Shown here in pieces: positions 24,014 to 32,911 of a stretch of DNA of 43,924 nt. The stretch comes from Eubacteriales bacterium (GTDB lineage Bacteria; Bacillota; Clostridia; Lachnospirales; Lachnospiraceae). Every line of letters begins with the position of its first letter. The first letter of the stretch is position 1. The DNA lies in NCBI GenBank assembly GCA_030531385.1, contig JAUNNP010000007.1, forward strand, positions 1-43,924, written 5' to 3'. The position numbers and the translations under genes are program-made. Under the pieces are notes generated by a model that was not told the DNA's origin, did not search any database, and saw only the letters and a list, made by a program, of their open reading frames with translations.

Positions 24014-24649
24014 ATGGGAATGCTTCAGAAGGAAAAGAACAGAAATGCAGCTAAGGCAAGAAACAGCTTTGTGACAAGAAAGGTCGAGAATAAGCTGGAC
24101 GTACTTGCCGGGGAGATAAAGAAGCATGCAGGTGAGTGCTGCACTTCCATAGAGAAGAGTACACTTACGCGCAGCATGAGCTTTAAGGGCTTTCAGTATT
24201 TTAATAATCTGAAGCTCGTATATAACTGGGAAAATCGATTTATGTCGGTAAACTATAATCTGCAGATGATCAGTGAGTTCCTGCCGAACGATAAATACGA
24301 GGAGACCGGCAGCTGTGTCTTTGAACTTGCCTTTAAGATGAAGGGAAAGCCGTCATGGGTCTGCAAAAGCTGGAATGACAGTGATGTGGTAAAAAAGGAT
24401 GAGTATATCAAGAGACTGAGCAACCCCCTTATCATGGACAGAGTCAAGGCTCTGGATATAGTAGATCTCGAGATAACTCATTACGGAATCACGGGTTCCT
24501 TTGTAGTAAGCTGTGAAAGTATGATCGGCTCCACCACATGGATCCTCATCCCGCCCATCACCAGTCTCATAACCCCCAAGGAGTCGGAAAGCGTGAAGTT
24601 CTTCGAGCTTTTCGAACTCCTTGGAGATGCGTTGATAAACAATAAGTAA
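24014..24649 (+). CDS. Conserved protein of unknown function
   Basis: Protein of about 211 aa with a basic N-terminus and a mixed alpha/beta body ('SMSFKGFQYFNNLKLVYNWE', 'SCVFELAFKMKGKPSWVCKS'), one fairly hydrophobic stretch 'TTWILIPPITSLITPK' and no signal peptide. I do not recognise the family. The start is uncertain: ATG 24014 or 24020 has weak AGG support, and 23981 is in a hairpin. It lies between the permease and the CoA-transferase on the same strand, 25 bp before the latter, so a pathway-linked role is possible. Confidence 0.6.
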   Translation: MGMLQKEKNRNAAKARNSFVTRKVENKLDVLAGEIKKHAGECCTSIEKSTLTRSMSFKGFQYFNNLKLVYNWENRFMSVNYNLQMISEFLPNDKYEETGSCVFELAFKMKGKPSWVCKSWNDSDVVKKDEYIKRLSNPLIMDRVKALDIVDLEITHYGITGSFVVSCESMIGSTTWILIPPITSLITPKESESVKFFELFELLGDALINNK

Positions 24650-24674
24650 GTGAATTAAGGGAGAGGTAATTGCT

Positions 24675-25865
24675 ATGGGAAGACCTTTAGAGGGGGTTCG
24701 CGTGCTTGACCTTACTCAGGCATACAGCGGACCGTTCTGCACAATGCAGCTCGCTGATATGGGAGCTGAGGTCATTAAGATCGAAGCACCTATGGGTGAT
24801 CAGACAAGAGGCTGGGGACCGATTAAAAACGGCTACAGCGGTTATTATGCTTATGTAAACCGCAACAAAAAGGGTATGGTCCTTAATCTTAAGACTGAAG
24901 AGGGCAAGCAGATGCTTCGCGAGCTTATCGCCAAGTCAGATGTTATTTGCGAGAATTTTAAGGTAGGAACTTTTGCCAAGCTTGGCTTCCCATATGAAGA
25001 GCTTAAGAAGATCAATCCCCGCATCATCTACGGATCGATCTCAGGCTTTGGTATCACAGGACCGCTTTCAGACAGACCTGCCTATGATATAATCGCACAG
25101 GCTATGTCCGGCATGATCGATGTAACAGGCTTCCCGGATCAGCCCGGCGTCAAGATCGGACCTTCTATCGGTGACAACTACTCGGGCGCATATCTTTGCC
25201 TCGGTATCCTTATGGCGCTTTATCAGAGAGAGAGGACAGGCGAAGGCTGCAGACTTGATGTAGCTATGGTAGATACTCTGTTCTCGGTAATGGAGAACTT
25301 TGTGGTAGCATATACTATCGGCGGAGTTGTTCCTAAAAGAAACGGAAACGTTGACCCGGCTATAGCGCCTTTTGCTACCTTCCATGCAAAGGACGGAGAT
25401 TTCGCTATGGGCTGCGGCACAGACAAGATGTGGGGCATTCTCTGCGGTATCATGAATACACCTCAGTATATCGAAGATCCGCGTTTCAAGTATAACGATG
25501 ACCGCTGCAAGAACTTTAAGGCTCTCGAGGTTATAGTAGAGGAGTGGAGCATGAAGCTCACCGTTGACGAGATCGATAAGATCCTTTACGAGAACGGTAT
25601 ACCGGTAGGCCCTATCAACAATATTAAGCAGATCTCAGAGTCTGAACTTATTAAGTCCAGAAACATGCTCTGGGATGTTTATGATCCGGGCATCAAGGAG
25701 GAAGTAAGACTTCCGGGCTGTCCGATCAAGATCCAGGGTGTTGAGGATGGCATCCGGAAGGCTGCTCCGCTTCTCGGTGAGGACACTGATAAGGTGCTCA
25801 GGGACATTCTTGGCTACTCGGATGAGCAGATCAAGGCCGCACATGACGCAAATGCCTGCGGATGA
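24675..25865 (+). CDS. Class III (CaiB/BaiF) CoA-transferase
   Basis: Protein of 396 aa, standard length. It starts 'GVRVLDLTQAYSGPFCTMQL' and includes 'MGAEVIKIEAP', 'NRNKKGMVLNLKT' and 'GPSIGDNYSGAYLCLGILMA' with the catalytic Asp. Such enzymes move CoA between carboxylic acids through an aspartyl-CoA thioester. With the acylating aldehyde dehydrogenase it suggests a CoA-thioester route, the transferase activating an acid with the acyl-CoA made upstream. The exact acid is not evident. AGGGAGAGG precedes the ATG. Confidence 0.9.
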   Translation: MGRPLEGVRVLDLTQAYSGPFCTMQLADMGAEVIKIEAPMGDQTRGWGPIKNGYSGYYAYVNRNKKGMVLNLKTEEGKQMLRELIAKSDVICENFKVGTFAKLGFPYEELKKINPRIIYGSISGFGITGPLSDRPAYDIIAQAMSGMIDVTGFPDQPGVKIGPSIGDNYSGAYLCLGILMALYQRERTGEGCRLDVAMVDTLFSVMENFVVAYTIGGVVPKRNGNVDPAIAPFATFHAKDGDFAMGCGTDKMWGILCGIMNTPQYIEDPRFKYNDDRCKNFKALEVIVEEWSMKLTVDEIDKILYENGIPVGPINNIKQISESELIKSRNMLWDVYDPGIKEEVRLPGCPIKIQGVEDGIRKAAPLLGEDTDKVLRDILGYSDEQIKAAHDANACG

Positions 25866-25880
25866 TCATCAAAAAAGGAT

Positions 25881-25947
25881 GTACTAGACCCCATGAACAT
25901 AGTGTTAACAACTATTCACAGTCTGTTCACGGGGTCTGGGTACCAAT
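25881..25947 (+). repeat. Second REP-like family, paired copy
   Basis: AGACCCCATGAACA (25886-25899) and TGTTCACGGGGTCT (25924-25937) form a 14-bp inverted repeat with one mismatch around a 24-nt loop. The right arm continues GGGTACCAAT as in the solo copies at 8918 and 12877. It may also end transcription after the CoA-transferase gene. Confidence 0.55.
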
Positions 25948-25948
25948 G

Positions 25949-26023
25949 TCTTTACTTTCGACAATCAATTTGCCTCCAATCTTTACTTTTGCCTGCGGCT
26001 ACGATAAAATAAAGTAAAGATTG
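25949..26023 (+). promoter_or_regulatory. Operator repeats before the Fic gene
   Basis: TCTTTACTTT occurs at 25949-25958 and within CAATCTTTACTTT at 25977-25989. The latter's exact inverted partner AAAGTAAAGATTG is at 26011-26023, just before the GAGAGG ribosome site. The arms enclose a TA-rich -10-like stretch (GATAAAAT, 26003-26010). This fits autorepression by the helix-turn-helix domain of the Fic protein. Confidence 0.6.
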
Positions 26024-26034
26024 AGAGGCTTTTT

Positions 26035-27003
26035 ATGATTAAATATGATGGTTTGAATAATGAACTGAAAAAGCGAAATATCGGAAAGACAGACCTGACC
26101 GATAAATTAGGTCTGTCCTCGCGCACGGTAGCAAAGATTTCAAAAAACGAAAAGCTGTCGATCAGGACCTTGCGTAAAATAGCGGACTATCTGGGTGTTA
26201 ATGCAGAGAGTCTATTCAAGGAGGTTTCTGATAATAAAATACTGCAGGCACTCAGAGAGGAGAAGGAAGCAAAGCTTTCCGGAGGGATCTATCATGAGCT
26301 GCAGGTCAGGATGACCTATAACTCAAATCATATAGAAGGGAGCAGGCTTTCCGAAGCTCAGACCAGGCTGATTTTCGAGACGAATACCATAGATATGGGG
26401 GAAGGTATTCCGGTAGATGATATTCTGGAAACGCTGCACCACTTCAGGGCGATTGATTATTGCATCGATCACGCCGAGGACGAGTTGTCGGAACAAATCA
26501 TAAAAGAACTGCATTATATACTTAAGCATGATACAAAAGATTCTGAGCTGTCATGGTTTGCGGTCGGTGATTATAAGAAAAGGGCAAATGTAGTCGGCGG
26601 CAAAGAAACCTCAAAGCCATCAGAGGTTGGAGAGCACATAAAAGCATTGCTTAAGGATTACAATTCCAAAGCCGGTATCACCATCAGCGATATAATTGCT
26701 TTTCATGCGCGATTTGAGCAGATTCATCCATTTCAGGACGGCAATGGACGTGTAGGCCGGCTGATAGCCTTAAAAGAATGCTTAAGACATAATATCATTC
26801 CATTCATAATAGAAGACAGTAAAAAGGGTTTTTACTATCGAGGGTTATCTGAATGGCGAGAAGAGAAAGGCTGGCTTACGGATACCTGCCTCGATGGTCA
26901 GGATACATTTATCAGATTATTGGATATGCTGGAGATATCATACTATGAAAACGATTCGAGTGGTTGCGGCAATCATATGCGACAGCCTTCAGACGAAAAC
27001 TAA
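26035..27003 (+). CDS. HTH-Fic AMPylase-like protein
   Basis: Protein of 322 aa. Residues 5-65 form an XRE-type helix-turn-helix ('LTDKLGLSSRTVAKISKNEK'). An inhibitory motif SNHIEG (97-102, the [ST]xxxE[GN] form) lies N-terminal to the Fic domain. The Fic active site HPFQDGNGRVGR starts at 231. Fic enzymes transfer AMP or a related group to Ser/Thr/Tyr of targets. Built-in inhibition and a DNA-binding domain suggest a self-regulated stress or toxin-like module. The last about 20 residues overlap the Nudix gene by 59 bp and look like read-through sequence. Confidence 0.88.
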   Translation: MIKYDGLNNELKKRNIGKTDLTDKLGLSSRTVAKISKNEKLSIRTLRKIADYLGVNAESLFKEVSDNKILQALREEKEAKLSGGIYHELQVRMTYNSNHIEGSRLSEAQTRLIFETNTIDMGEGIPVDDILETLHHFRAIDYCIDHAEDELSEQIIKELHYILKHDTKDSELSWFAVGDYKKRANVVGGKETSKPSEVGEHIKALLKDYNSKAGITISDIIAFHARFEQIHPFQDGNGRVGRLIALKECLRHNIIPFIIEDSKKGFYYRGLSEWREEKGWLTDTCLDGQDTFIRLLDMLEISYYENDSSGCGNHMRQPSDEN

Positions 27004-27385
27004 GATTTTTGCCACAGCGCGCGGTTATGGCGAATATAAGGGCGGATGGGAGTTTCCGGGAGGCAAGATAGAGCCGAGAGAGACACCTAAGGAAGCGCTG
27101 GTGCGCGAGATCCGTGAAGAATTGGACACGGTGATCCGCGTTGGAGAGCTGCTGCAGACAGTAGAGTATGACTATCCTGCATTTCATCTGTCCATGGACT
27201 GCTTCTTTGCGGAGGTGGCGGAAGGCAATTTGGAACTAAAGGAGGCTGAGGCTGCAAGGTGGCTGACTGCAGACACACTGCACTCTGTAGACTGGCTGCC
27301 GGCCGACAGGCAGCTGATAGAGCTTATAGCGGCACAGATGGACAACAAGGGCATTGAACTCGGCGTAAAAGATGATAAACTATAA
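26945..27385 (+). CDS. Nudix (MutT-like) hydrolase
   Basis: Protein of 146 aa. The Nudix box is complete: GGKIEPRETPKEALVREI followed by REELDT. The start 'MKTIRVVAAIICD' and 'GGWEFPGGK' are those of 8-oxo-dGTP diphosphatase (MutT/YtkD) relatives, which clean oxidised nucleotides. The ATG lies within the Fic gene end, so the two are translated from one message. Substrate not proven. Confidence 0.88.
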   Translation: MKTIRVVAAIICDSLQTKTKIFATARGYGEYKGGWEFPGGKIEPRETPKEALVREIREELDTVIRVGELLQTVEYDYPAFHLSMDCFFAEVAEGNLELKEAEAARWLTADTLHSVDWLPADRQLIELIAAQMDNKGIELGVKDDKL

Positions 27386-27425
27386 CAGATGAGATAATTT
27401 TGATAACAAAAGGAAGGTATAAGAC

Positions 27426-28373
27426 ATGAATATAGTATTACTCGAGCCACTTGCTGTTAAGGCGGAAAAGATAGAGGAGCTTGCTGGAAAGCTTAAGGCT
27501 AAGGGACATGAGTTTACGGCGTATGATACTCTTGCTGCATCAGAGGCTGAGCAGGTTGAGCGTGCAAAGGATGCGGATGTGCTTATTATTGCAAACCATC
27601 CGTTATCTGATAATGTTATCAGACAGTGCTCAAAGCTTAAATTTATTTCAGTGGCTTTTGTCGGAATCGATCATGTTGGCGTAACAGCATGCAGGGAAAA
27701 GGGAATCCATATCTCTAATGCCGCAGGCTACTGCGATGATGCTGTAGCTGAGCTTGCTCTCGGTCTTGCGCTTGACTGTCTGAGAAATATTACGCGTTGT
27801 GACAGTGTGACACGTAAGGGTGGAACGAAGGCAGGTCTTGTAGGACATGAGCTTAAGGGACGTACAGTTGGTATTATCGGAACCGGACATACAGGAAAAA
27901 GAGTTGCTGAGCTTTACAAGGCATTTGGCTGCAAGGTGCTTGGATATAGCCGCAGCGGAAAAATGGATGAGAGTATTTTCACACCGGCTTCACTTGAGGA
28001 TCTTCTTGCCGGAAGCGATATCGTATCGATCCATGTGCCGCTTACAGATGCTACAAAGGGAATGATCAGCAGGGAGAGGATCGCTCTTATGAAGCAGGGA
28101 GCTATGGTCATCAATACAGCCAGAGGACCGGTAGTGGATTCTGCAGCTCTTGCTGAGGCACTTAATGAAGGAAAGCTTGCGGCTGTTGGCTCAGATGTGT
28201 TTGAGATGGAACCTCCGGTTCCTACAGATCATCCGCTTGTAAATGCTGAGAGAACTGTCCTTACGCCTCACGTTGCTTTTGCTACTATAGAATCGCTTGA
28301 CCGCCGCGCTGAGATCGTATTTGACAACGTTCTCGAGTGGATGGGTGGACGCATTCAGAATCAGATGCTGTAA
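27426..28373 (+). CDS. D-isomer 2-hydroxyacid dehydrogenase
   Basis: Protein of 315 aa. NAD-binding GxGxxG in 'VGIIGTGHTGKRVAELY'. Catalytic residues are visible as Arg ('INTARGPVVDS'), Glu ('DVFEMEPP') and His ('LTPHVAFAT'). Family members reduce 2-keto acids to D-2-hydroxy acids or the reverse. It is followed at 55 bp by the malic enzyme, suggesting a shared step in hydroxy- or keto-acid metabolism. AAAGGAAGG precedes the ATG. Confidence 0.9.
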   Translation: MNIVLLEPLAVKAEKIEELAGKLKAKGHEFTAYDTLAASEAEQVERAKDADVLIIANHPLSDNVIRQCSKLKFISVAFVGIDHVGVTACREKGIHISNAAGYCDDAVAELALGLALDCLRNITRCDSVTRKGGTKAGLVGHELKGRTVGIIGTGHTGKRVAELYKAFGCKVLGYSRSGKMDESIFTPASLEDLLAGSDIVSIHVPLTDATKGMISRERIALMKQGAMVINTARGPVVDSAALAEALNEGKLAAVGSDVFEMEPPVPTDHPLVNAERTVLTPHVAFATIESLDRRAEIVFDNVLEWMGGRIQNQML

Positions 28374-28428
28374 GTCCGGCAGAGCAAATATAATTAGCGT
28401 TCGTTATAATTTAAGGAGGAATAAAATT

Positions 28429-29601
28429 ATGGATTATGCAAAGGAAGCACTCAGACTTCATAAGGAGTGGAAGGGTAAGATAGAGGTAAATGCGACAGTG
28501 CCGGTAACATCGTCAGAGGATCTGTCCCTTGCCTACACACCGGGTGTTGCCCAGCCGTGCCTTGAGATTCAGAAGGATCCGGAGTTATCCTACGAGCTTA
28601 CAAGACGCCACAATCTCTGCGCCGTTATAACTGACGGATCGGCGGTTCTCGGACTCGGAGATATAGGACCTGAAGCAGGCATGCCCGTTATGGAAGGAAA
28701 GTGCGTGCTTTTCAAGGCCTTCGGCGATGTGGATGCTTTCCCTATCTGCATAAAGTCACATGATGTAGATGAAATAGTTAATACTATCTATATGATCTCA
28801 GGCTCCTTTGGCGGAATCAACCTTGAGGATATTTCAGCTCCGAGATGCTTTGAAATAGAGAGAAAGCTCAAGGAGAAGTGTGATATTCCGATCTTCCATG
28901 ACGACCAGCACGGAACAGCGGTAATCACTCTTGCCGGTCTTACCAATGCGCTCAAGGTCGTTGGAAAAAAGAAGGAAGAGGTCAGGATCGTAACCTCCGG
29001 AGCGGGTGCTGCAGCAATAGCTATAGTAAAGCTCTTATTGTCAGCCGGCTTTAAAAATGTTGTTATGTGCGACCGCAGCGGAGCTATTTATGAAGGCCGT
29101 GAGGGACTCAACTGGATCAAGAAGGAGATGGCAGAAGTCACAAACCTTGAGAAGAAGGCCGGAAGCCTTGCGGACATGCTTGTGGGAGCTGATGTATTCA
29201 TAGGAGTATCTGCTCCGGGTATGGTCACAAAGGAAATGGTGCAGACCATGAACAGGGATGCCATAATATTTGCCTGCGCAAACCCGACTCCGGAAATATT
29301 CCCGGATGAGGCAAAAGCAGGAGGAGCGAAGGTAATATCCACAGGCAGAAGCGATTATCCCAACCAGATAAACAATGTGCTTGCGTTCCCGGGCATATTC
29401 CGCGGAGCATTTGATGTACGCGCGAAGGATATCAACGAGGCTATGAAGATGGCCGCGGCTGAGGCGCTGGCAGGCCTTATTTCCGATGATGAGCTTAATG
29501 AGGATTATATTATTCCAAAGGCATTTGATAAGAGAGTCGGACCGGCAGTTGCGGCAGCAGTTGCAAAGGCAGCCAGAGAAAGCGGACTTGCAAGGATCTG
29601 A
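28429..29601 (+). CDS. NAD(P)-dependent malic enzyme
   Basis: Protein of 390 aa, the short bacterial malic enzyme type. Seen are 'LAYTPGVAQPC', 'AVITDGSAVLGLGDIGPEAG', 'PVMEGKCVLFKAF' with the catalytic Lys, the metal site 'IPIFHDDQHGTAVI' and NAD-site 'VTSGAGAAAIAIVK'. It decarboxylates malate to pyruvate. The ATG at 28429 has GGAGGA; longer upstream frames run into the previous gene. Last gene of the plus-strand run before a strong hairpin. Confidence 0.92.
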   Translation: MDYAKEALRLHKEWKGKIEVNATVPVTSSEDLSLAYTPGVAQPCLEIQKDPELSYELTRRHNLCAVITDGSAVLGLGDIGPEAGMPVMEGKCVLFKAFGDVDAFPICIKSHDVDEIVNTIYMISGSFGGINLEDISAPRCFEIERKLKEKCDIPIFHDDQHGTAVITLAGLTNALKVVGKKKEEVRIVTSGAGAAAIAIVKLLLSAGFKNVVMCDRSGAIYEGREGLNWIKKEMAEVTNLEKKAGSLADMLVGADVFIGVSAPGMVTKEMVQTMNRDAIIFACANPTPEIFPDEAKAGGAKVISTGRSDYPNQINNVLAFPGIFRGAFDVRAKDINEAMKMAAAEALAGLISDDELNEDYIIPKAFDKRVGPAVAAAVAKAARESGLARI

Positions 29602-29616
29602 TTCGGTGGGAGATCT

Positions 29617-29660
29617 GGGACCTTCCCCGGCGACGTGAGTTTCATCGTCGGGGAGTTCCC
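29617..29660. terminator. Hairpin between convergent genes
   Basis: A long imperfect stem, GGGACCTTCCCCGGCGACG against CGTCGGGGAGTTCCC, lies between the malic enzyme and the oppositely oriented peptidase gene. No long T-run; it probably serves both strands. Confidence 0.65.
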
Positions 29661-29698
29661 TGTAATTCCTTTCCTAAGGCTTCCGGAAAGCCATTATA

Positions 29699-31141
29699 CT
29701 AGCAGAGGCTGAGAACTTCCTTCAGCATATCATAGCACTCCGCAAACTTCTGCAGATTCATTCTCTCTGAAGGCATATGAACATCCTTCACATCCGGCAT
29801 CATTACAATAAAATCATTCATCTTTTTGGCTGTAAATATCGTGCCCGCGTCAAGACCTGCGTGCATGAACATCCTTATAAAGCTGCCTGGATACTTTGCG
29901 GTATAAACCTTTTCATAGATAAGCGTAAGCGGCGAATCCTCATCTACCGTATGTCCGTCATAGTCCGACACTCTCTCGTACTCCATTCCATACTTTTCCG
30001 CAAACAACACGGCGGCATCGTAAAGCTCCTTAACATCCTCAGGCATATTTGCCCTGCAGACATAATCAAATACGATCTCAGAGTTACTCGTCCGGGAGGT
30101 TGAGATATTATAGCTTGAGAGTATCCTCTCCTGATGGCCGTATGCCCTTTTCTGCGCTCCGCACGGAACAGCAAAAAGAAAATCAATGATCCTGCGGCTT
30201 TCAGTCTCGGAAACGCAAAGACAGTCATCAGCTTTCACAAGCTCGAGCTCCATATCCGGATCGGCAGTCCGTTGCTGCTCCCTGATACGGCCTGCGATCT
30301 TTTCAAAGGCCGCACGTACTTCAGCCTCAGCTGCCGCACTTTTAAATACAAGCTCAGCCATAGGCGGGATCGTGTGGACCATGGTCCCTCCGTTGATCGA
30401 GGCAAATCTTACGCCCACTTCTCTGTCGATATAGTAAGCCACGCGTCCTGCGATCTTTATGGCGTTGCCAAGACCGTCTCCTATATTATTTCCACCATGA
30501 CCTGATCTTAACCCGCTGACACTTACCTTGTAAGCCTGCCCTGCCAATGCTTCCGGCGTTATTTTAAGCCTGAATCGGTCAGAATCAACTGCCGAAGCTG
30601 AAAATGCTGTAGTCCCGAGGGTCAGCCCGTCAAGCCCTATCATTCTCTTTGCGGAAAGCTGTGAGAAATCAAGTCCCTTTGCTCCGCCCATGCCGTCCTC
30701 CTCCTGAACTGTAAGTACAAGCTCAAGCGGAGGATTGGATAAAGTATCTCTGTCCTCTATCAGGCCGAGTATCATGGCAAGCCCGGCTCCGTCATCAGCA
30801 CCTAAGGTGGTGCCAAAGGTCCTGAGCCATCCGTCCTCTGCATAAACTCTTATAGGATCCTTCGTGAAATCATGTGTGCTTTCCGGGGTCTTCATGCAGA
30901 CCATATCGGTATGCGCCTGAACGACAAGGGGTGCCTCACTTTCTCTTCCTTTGGAAGCAGGCATCTTGATTATAAAATCCCCAAGCTTATTGCGCGTATA
31001 GTCCAGTCCCGAAGCCTTAACCTTTTCTTCTATATAGTCAGAGATCCTTTCCTCGTGAAAAGACCCCCTCGGGATCTGAAGAATATCATCAAAGTATCTG
31101 AAATTGGCATGATCTTCATAACCTTTGTACCATTTGTCCAT
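29699..31141 (-). CDS. pepD: Aminoacyl-histidine dipeptidase (M20)
   Basis: Protein of 480 aa, usual PepD length. Metal ligands are visible in 'VVQAHTDMVCM', 'LGADDGAG' and 'LTVQEEDGMGGAKGLD' (catalytic Glu pair), with 'SGLRSGHGGNNIGDGLGN' in the lid region. It hydrolyses Xaa-His and other dipeptides in the cytoplasm. The start has AGGA and lies 28 bp after the end of the wall-binding protein gene, so it may be the last gene of the hpt transcript. Confidence 0.92.
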   Translation of the reverse strand: MDKWYKGYEDHANFRYFDDILQIPRGSFHEERISDYIEEKVKASGLDYTRNKLGDFIIKMPASKGRESEAPLVVQAHTDMVCMKTPESTHDFTKDPIRVYAEDGWLRTFGTTLGADDGAGLAMILGLIEDRDTLSNPPLELVLTVQEEDGMGGAKGLDFSQLSAKRMIGLDGLTLGTTAFSASAVDSDRFRLKITPEALAGQAYKVSVSGLRSGHGGNNIGDGLGNAIKIAGRVAYYIDREVGVRFASINGGTMVHTIPPMAELVFKSAAAEAEVRAAFEKIAGRIREQQRTADPDMELELVKADDCLCVSETESRRIIDFLFAVPCGAQKRAYGHQERILSSYNISTSRTSNSEIVFDYVCRANMPEDVKELYDAAVLFAEKYGMEYERVSDYDGHTVDEDSPLTLIYEKVYTAKYPGSFIRMFMHAGLDAGTIFTAKKMNDFIVMMPDVKDVHMPSERMNLQKFAECYDMLKEVLSLC

Positions 31142-31169
31142 ATTGTGATCCTACCTGATTCGAAGGGGT

Positions 31170-31772
31170 CTACTTTCTTCTTACAGAAACATTGCTGCTG
31201 TAAATGAGTTCACCCGGAGATGCAAATTTCAGTGTTCCGGTTGCTATGTCGGAGACAATGTCAAAAATCTGAACACCTCGATACTCACCTCTATATTTGT
31301 ATGTATCCTTATATTTAACGGCATTTGAGTAAACATCACGAACCGTAAGGTCGATAGTTTTGGAAGCGGAATTATAGGCGATATCATATCTTACCTGATA
31401 TTCGTCCATGAATATGTCATATATGCCGGTATAATTATCTGTGTAGCCATATACAGGAATGCTGTCGAGCACTGATGCTGAGCTTGTCTGTACAATACCG
31501 TCCACTGTCCAGGCACCGCTGCCGTTTACGATATATCCGTCGGGAGTTACGGTATTGGTAAGCAGATAGCCGTTATTATCAAAGTAATACCACATTGAGG
31601 TTCCGCTGCCTGTACTGTCGATAGTCTGCCAGCAGCCGGCAGGATATGAACCGTCATCATTCTGCCACCACCAGCCGTTCACATCACTTTTCCACTGTCC
31701 GGCAAATGAAGGGACAGTGATAAGTGCTGCAAGAAAGGCTGTACATATAAAAGCCATAAGGTTCTTTTTCAT
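31170..31772 (-). CDS. Secreted protein with wall-binding repeats
   Basis: Protein of 200 aa. Signal peptide 1-24 ('AALITVPSFAG'). Residues 25-95 are aromatic wall-binding repeats ('GQWKSDVNGWWWQNDDGSYP', 'WYYFDNNGYLLTNT', 'GYIVNGSGAW'). The C-terminal about 100 residues form a beta-rich domain with no family recognised. It lies 14 bp after hpt with AAAGGAG, an odd pairing of a secreted and a purine-salvage gene. Confidence 0.78.
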   Translation of the reverse strand: MKKNLMAFICTAFLAALITVPSFAGQWKSDVNGWWWQNDDGSYPAGCWQTIDSTGSGTSMWYYFDNNGYLLTNTVTPDGYIVNGSGAWTVDGIVQTSSASVLDSIPVYGYTDNYTGIYDIFMDEYQVRYDIAYNSASKTIDLTVRDVYSNAVKYKDTYKYRGEYRGVQIFDIVSDIATGTLKFASPGELIYSSNVSVRRK

Positions 31773-31786
31773 TAGTCGTTTCTCCT

Positions 31787-32368
31787 TTATTTTTTAATGA
31801 TTCCAATAAATGGCAGGTCTCTGAACTGCTCATGGCTGTCGAGTCCGAAGCCTACGACATAGGTGTTTGGAATGCCAAAGCCGCAGTAATCCACGTCCAC
31901 ATCCTTTATCCTTCTTTCAGCATTGCTTAAAAGCGTGCAGAGCTCGATGGATGCCGGATTTTTTGTTTTAAGTACATCGATAAGGAATGAATGTGTGTAT
32001 CCTGTTCCAATAATGTCATCTACAAGAACTACATGACGGCCCTCTATATTGTCATCAAGGTCCTTTGTGATCTTGACAACATTACGTGAGCCGCTTCCGG
32101 CTCCGTAGCCGCGAACTGCAAAGAAGCCTATCGTTACCGGAATAGTCATATGTTTTGCAAGCTCGGTGAGGAAAAATACGCCGCCCTTTAAGACGCATAC
32201 CAGATGAACACTCTGTCCTGCATGCTCGTTGCTGATCTCCTCGGCAAGAGTCTTTATTCTTGCCTTAAGTCTCTCTTCCGTAATAAGGACCTCTATGTTT
32301 GTGCCGTTTACATTAACGATATTGCTGTTTTCTGCTTCCGCAGACTTATCTTTTTTAAAAAAGCCCAT
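31787..32368 (-). CDS. hpt: Hypoxanthine phosphoribosyltransferase
   Basis: Protein of 193 aa. The PRPP-binding motif is 'VVLVDDIIGTGYT', preceded by 'LVCVLKGGVFFLTEL' and followed by 'VGFGLD'. It salvages hypoxanthine or guanine to the nucleotide. A 20-residue charged N-terminal extension ('GFFKKDKSAEAEN') precedes the usual start of the family. The ribosome site is weak (AAGGGT). Upstream hairpin 32413-32439 separates it from the STAS gene. Confidence 0.92.
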   Translation of the reverse strand: MGFFKKDKSAEAENSNIVNVNGTNIEVLITEERLKARIKTLAEEISNEHAGQSVHLVCVLKGGVFFLTELAKHMTIPVTIGFFAVRGYGAGSGSRNVVKITKDLDDNIEGRHVVLVDDIIGTGYTHSFLIDVLKTKNPASIELCTLLSNAERRIKDVDVDYCGFGIPNTYVVGFGLDSHEQFRDLPFIGIIKK

Positions 32369-32412
32369 TTTGCTTACCCTTTAATATAAGTTGTTTTGCA
32401 TAAAATAATTGA

Positions 32413-32439
32413 GCTGCCGGTATTATCCTGACCGGCAGC
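32413..32439 (-). terminator. Terminator of the STAS gene
   Basis: GCTGCCGGT and ACCGGCAGC form a 9-bp perfect stem with a 9-nt loop; on the minus strand it is followed by TCAATTATTTT, a moderately T-rich tail. Confidence 0.75.
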
Positions 32440-32458
32440 CCTATAATAAATGCTGTTA

Positions 32459-32767
32459 TTACTCGATTGTCAGTATGTCACTGAAGCCGGTTACCTCGAA
32501 GATCTCAGCTATTTCATCATTGACATTGCGGATAACAAGGCTGCCCTGCTTATTCATGGTCTTCTGTGCCATGAGAAGGACTCTTAAGCCTGCCGATGAA
32601 ATATAATCAAGCTTGGAAAAATCAAAGATAAGCTCCTTAAGTCCATCTGCACAGCTGGTTATGCTTTCTTCAAACTGGGCTGCTGTCGTGGTATCAATAC
32701 GTCCTTCAGGTGTAAGAACAAGTCTGGTTCCATCTAAATCCTTGTTTATAGTTAAAGTACTTGCCAT
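32459..32767 (-). CDS. STAS-domain anti-sigma factor antagonist
   Basis: Protein of 102 aa, a lone STAS domain. 'GRIDTTTAAQFEE' and 'FDFSKLDYISSAGLRVLLMA' contain the Ser that a partner kinase would phosphorylate (SpoIIAA/RsbV type). No kinase or sigma gene is adjacent, so the partner-switch target is elsewhere. CAGGAGA precedes the ATG. Confidence 0.9.
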   Translation of the reverse strand: MASTLTINKDLDGTRLVLTPEGRIDTTTAAQFEESITSCADGLKELIFDFSKLDYISSAGLRVLLMAQKTMNKQGSLVIRNVNDEIAEIFEVTGFSDILTIE

Positions 32768-32911
32768 TTTGAAATCTCCTGTTTCGCTTTGTAATTAGAG
32801 TATATAAAATAATTTATACCAAAACCTTGTCAAGGTCAATTGTTATAAGTTGATGAAATTAAATTTTTGACCTGCCGGAGAGTGTACATTACATATTGAT
32901 TTCATCAAGAC

